This document shows, piece by piece, positions 63,134 to 64,000 of a stretch of DNA of 64,000 nucleotides (position 1 is the first letter of the stretch; every line of letters begins with the position of its first letter). The notes beneath the pieces are model-generated. The model was not told the DNA's origin. It made no database searches and worked only from the letters and a program-made list of their open reading frames with translations. Origin of the DNA: RYN-230 sp963813975 (GTDB taxonomy: Bacteria; Actinomycetota; Actinomycetes; Streptosporangiales; Streptosporangiaceae); NCBI GenBank assembly GCA_963813975.1, contig CAWFAP010000001.1, positions 1,037,099-1,101,098 on the forward strand. The letters are read 5' to 3'. Both the position numbers and the translations under genes were made by a program.

Positions 63134-64000
63134 TCAGGCCTGGCGAAGAAGAACGGCGATTTCGTTGCGGGTCAGCGGGATCAGCCCGTCTGGGGCGGGG
63201 GCCTGCCTGCGTCCTCGGCTGCTGTGGCGGCGACGGCCAGGAATGACGGCGGCGAGCATGGCCAGGGTGACCCACCGGTGCCAGGAGGTCCAGGTTCGGA
63301 CCTGGTGCTCATCCAGGCCTGCCAGGCCCTTGCCCTTGTGGATGTTCTCCAAGATGGTCCACCGGCGCCCGGCGATGGCCACCAGGGCAGCCAGGGGTGA
63401 CGGGGCCGGAAACAAGCAGCGGTAGAACGCCAGTTCCCGGGTGCGCGGGGTGGCGGCGGACCAGCAGCCAGCGCCAGCCCGGAGGCCGGGGTGGGCGACG
63501 GTGATCCAGGCCCAGTCGTAGTACCGCTGTCCCTTGGCGTCCTTTCCCGGCGGACAGCCGCTGCCAGGCCCGCTTCGGCAGGCGGGCGGCGAGCTCGTCA
63601 GCGCGTATGGTGCGCCCGGCCCCGGCCTGGGGACCCGGTGGTGCAGGACACGGCGAGCACGTAGCGGATCCGGGCTGTCTTTCCAGCCGGGGTGCGCAGC
63701 TTGCTCGTTGTCCCCGTAGACCTCACCCCGGTCGAACCAGCCGAACGCAATCCCGCCGCGCGGGGCACGCCTCTATCAGGGACTCGCTGACGCCAGCTCC
63801 GGCTTCGTCGCGGCGAAGGCGGTGTCTCGGCGGAATGCCCGCGGCCTCCGCAGCGGGCCCGGTCCCTCAGTCCAGGACTCGCGGGAGGTACAGCTCCCGG
63901 TCAACCAGCGTGTACCCGGCCGCCGACGGCGTAGCCGGGGATAGACGGCGACCTGGGCTGTTCTCAATCCGCCCGGCGGTGCCGGTGTACTGCCGCTGCA
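63134..64000 (-). mobile_element. IS701-family transposase, degenerate, runs off the window
   Basis: Read from the right edge leftwards on the minus strand: LQRQYTGTAGRIEN and GYTLVDRELYLPR, DTAFAATKPELA, RLPKRAWQRLSAG, KGQRYYDWAWITVAHPGL, TRELAFYRC, AGRRWTILENIHKGKGLAGL and DEHQVRTWTSWHRWVTLAML, ending IPLTRNEIAVLLRQA at 63134. These are the ordered C-terminal two thirds of an IS701 transposase with several frame changes, so it is inactive. The N-terminus lies outside the window. The terminal repeat beyond 63134 could not be recognised. Confidence 0.7.

Overview
The window is very GC-rich, with the codon bias and gene families of an actinomycete: ECF sigma factors paired with RskA-like anti-sigma factors, NACHT NTPases, SIMPL, DUF899, DUF4190, IS701 and ISAs1 transposases, and an actinobacterial relaxase. 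A Streptosporangiales-like or related soil actinomycete fits. The sequence alone does not fix the genus.

From 1 to about 43.7 kb the window looks like ordinary, loosely organised chromosome. In order it holds a UbiB tail; two decayed fragments meeting head to head; a NACHT NTPase; an ECF sigma/anti-sigma pair; a secreted two-gene unit; a secreted protein with a Gly-Asp-Phe tail; a TetR-controlled SnoaL/cupin cluster; a RidA-transketolase operon; GNAT and SIMPL genes; a Cys/His-rich CARDB-like gene; a GH15 hydrolase; DUF899/ArsR/SRPBCC stress genes; and a second, SigK-like sigma/anti-sigma cluster with a COG4315 lipoprotein. After these come a flippase-like membrane protein, a CYTH protein, a TetR/glycosidase divergon, SMP-30, VOC and serine hydrolase genes, three quinone oxidoreductases (two in tandem), several gene remnants, and a HepT/MntA toxin-antitoxin pair.

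At 43.75 kb the character changes. A 46-nt piece matching the 3' half of tRNA-Val(GAC), still followed by its terminator, sits next to a tyrosine integrase. This is the left end of an integrated element, which runs rightwards past the window edge. It carries the integrase, an HNH gene, an ISAs1 remnant, an AT-rich AIPR-type abortive-infection gene, a CHAT protease fused to a seven-blade WD40 propeller, an unknown four-helix membrane protein, a MOB-type relaxase, an operon of flavoprotein, XRE regulator, HATPase and BlaI-like genes, an OLD-like AAA ATPase-TOPRIM nuclease divergent from a HIRAN-domain protein, and a broken IS701 transposase. I read it as a mobilizable element that has collected anti-phage candidates. 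The CHAT-WD40 gene and the OLD/HIRAN pair are the most interesting candidates.

Many genes are interrupted by single-base indels. Several of these are restored by adding one base to a 4-base G or C run, so part of the apparent decay may be homopolymer under-calling in the assembly. Other genes, such as the sensor kinase with an in-frame TGA and a missing 3' end, the DUF899 copy with an internal deletion, and the IS fragments, are genuinely broken.
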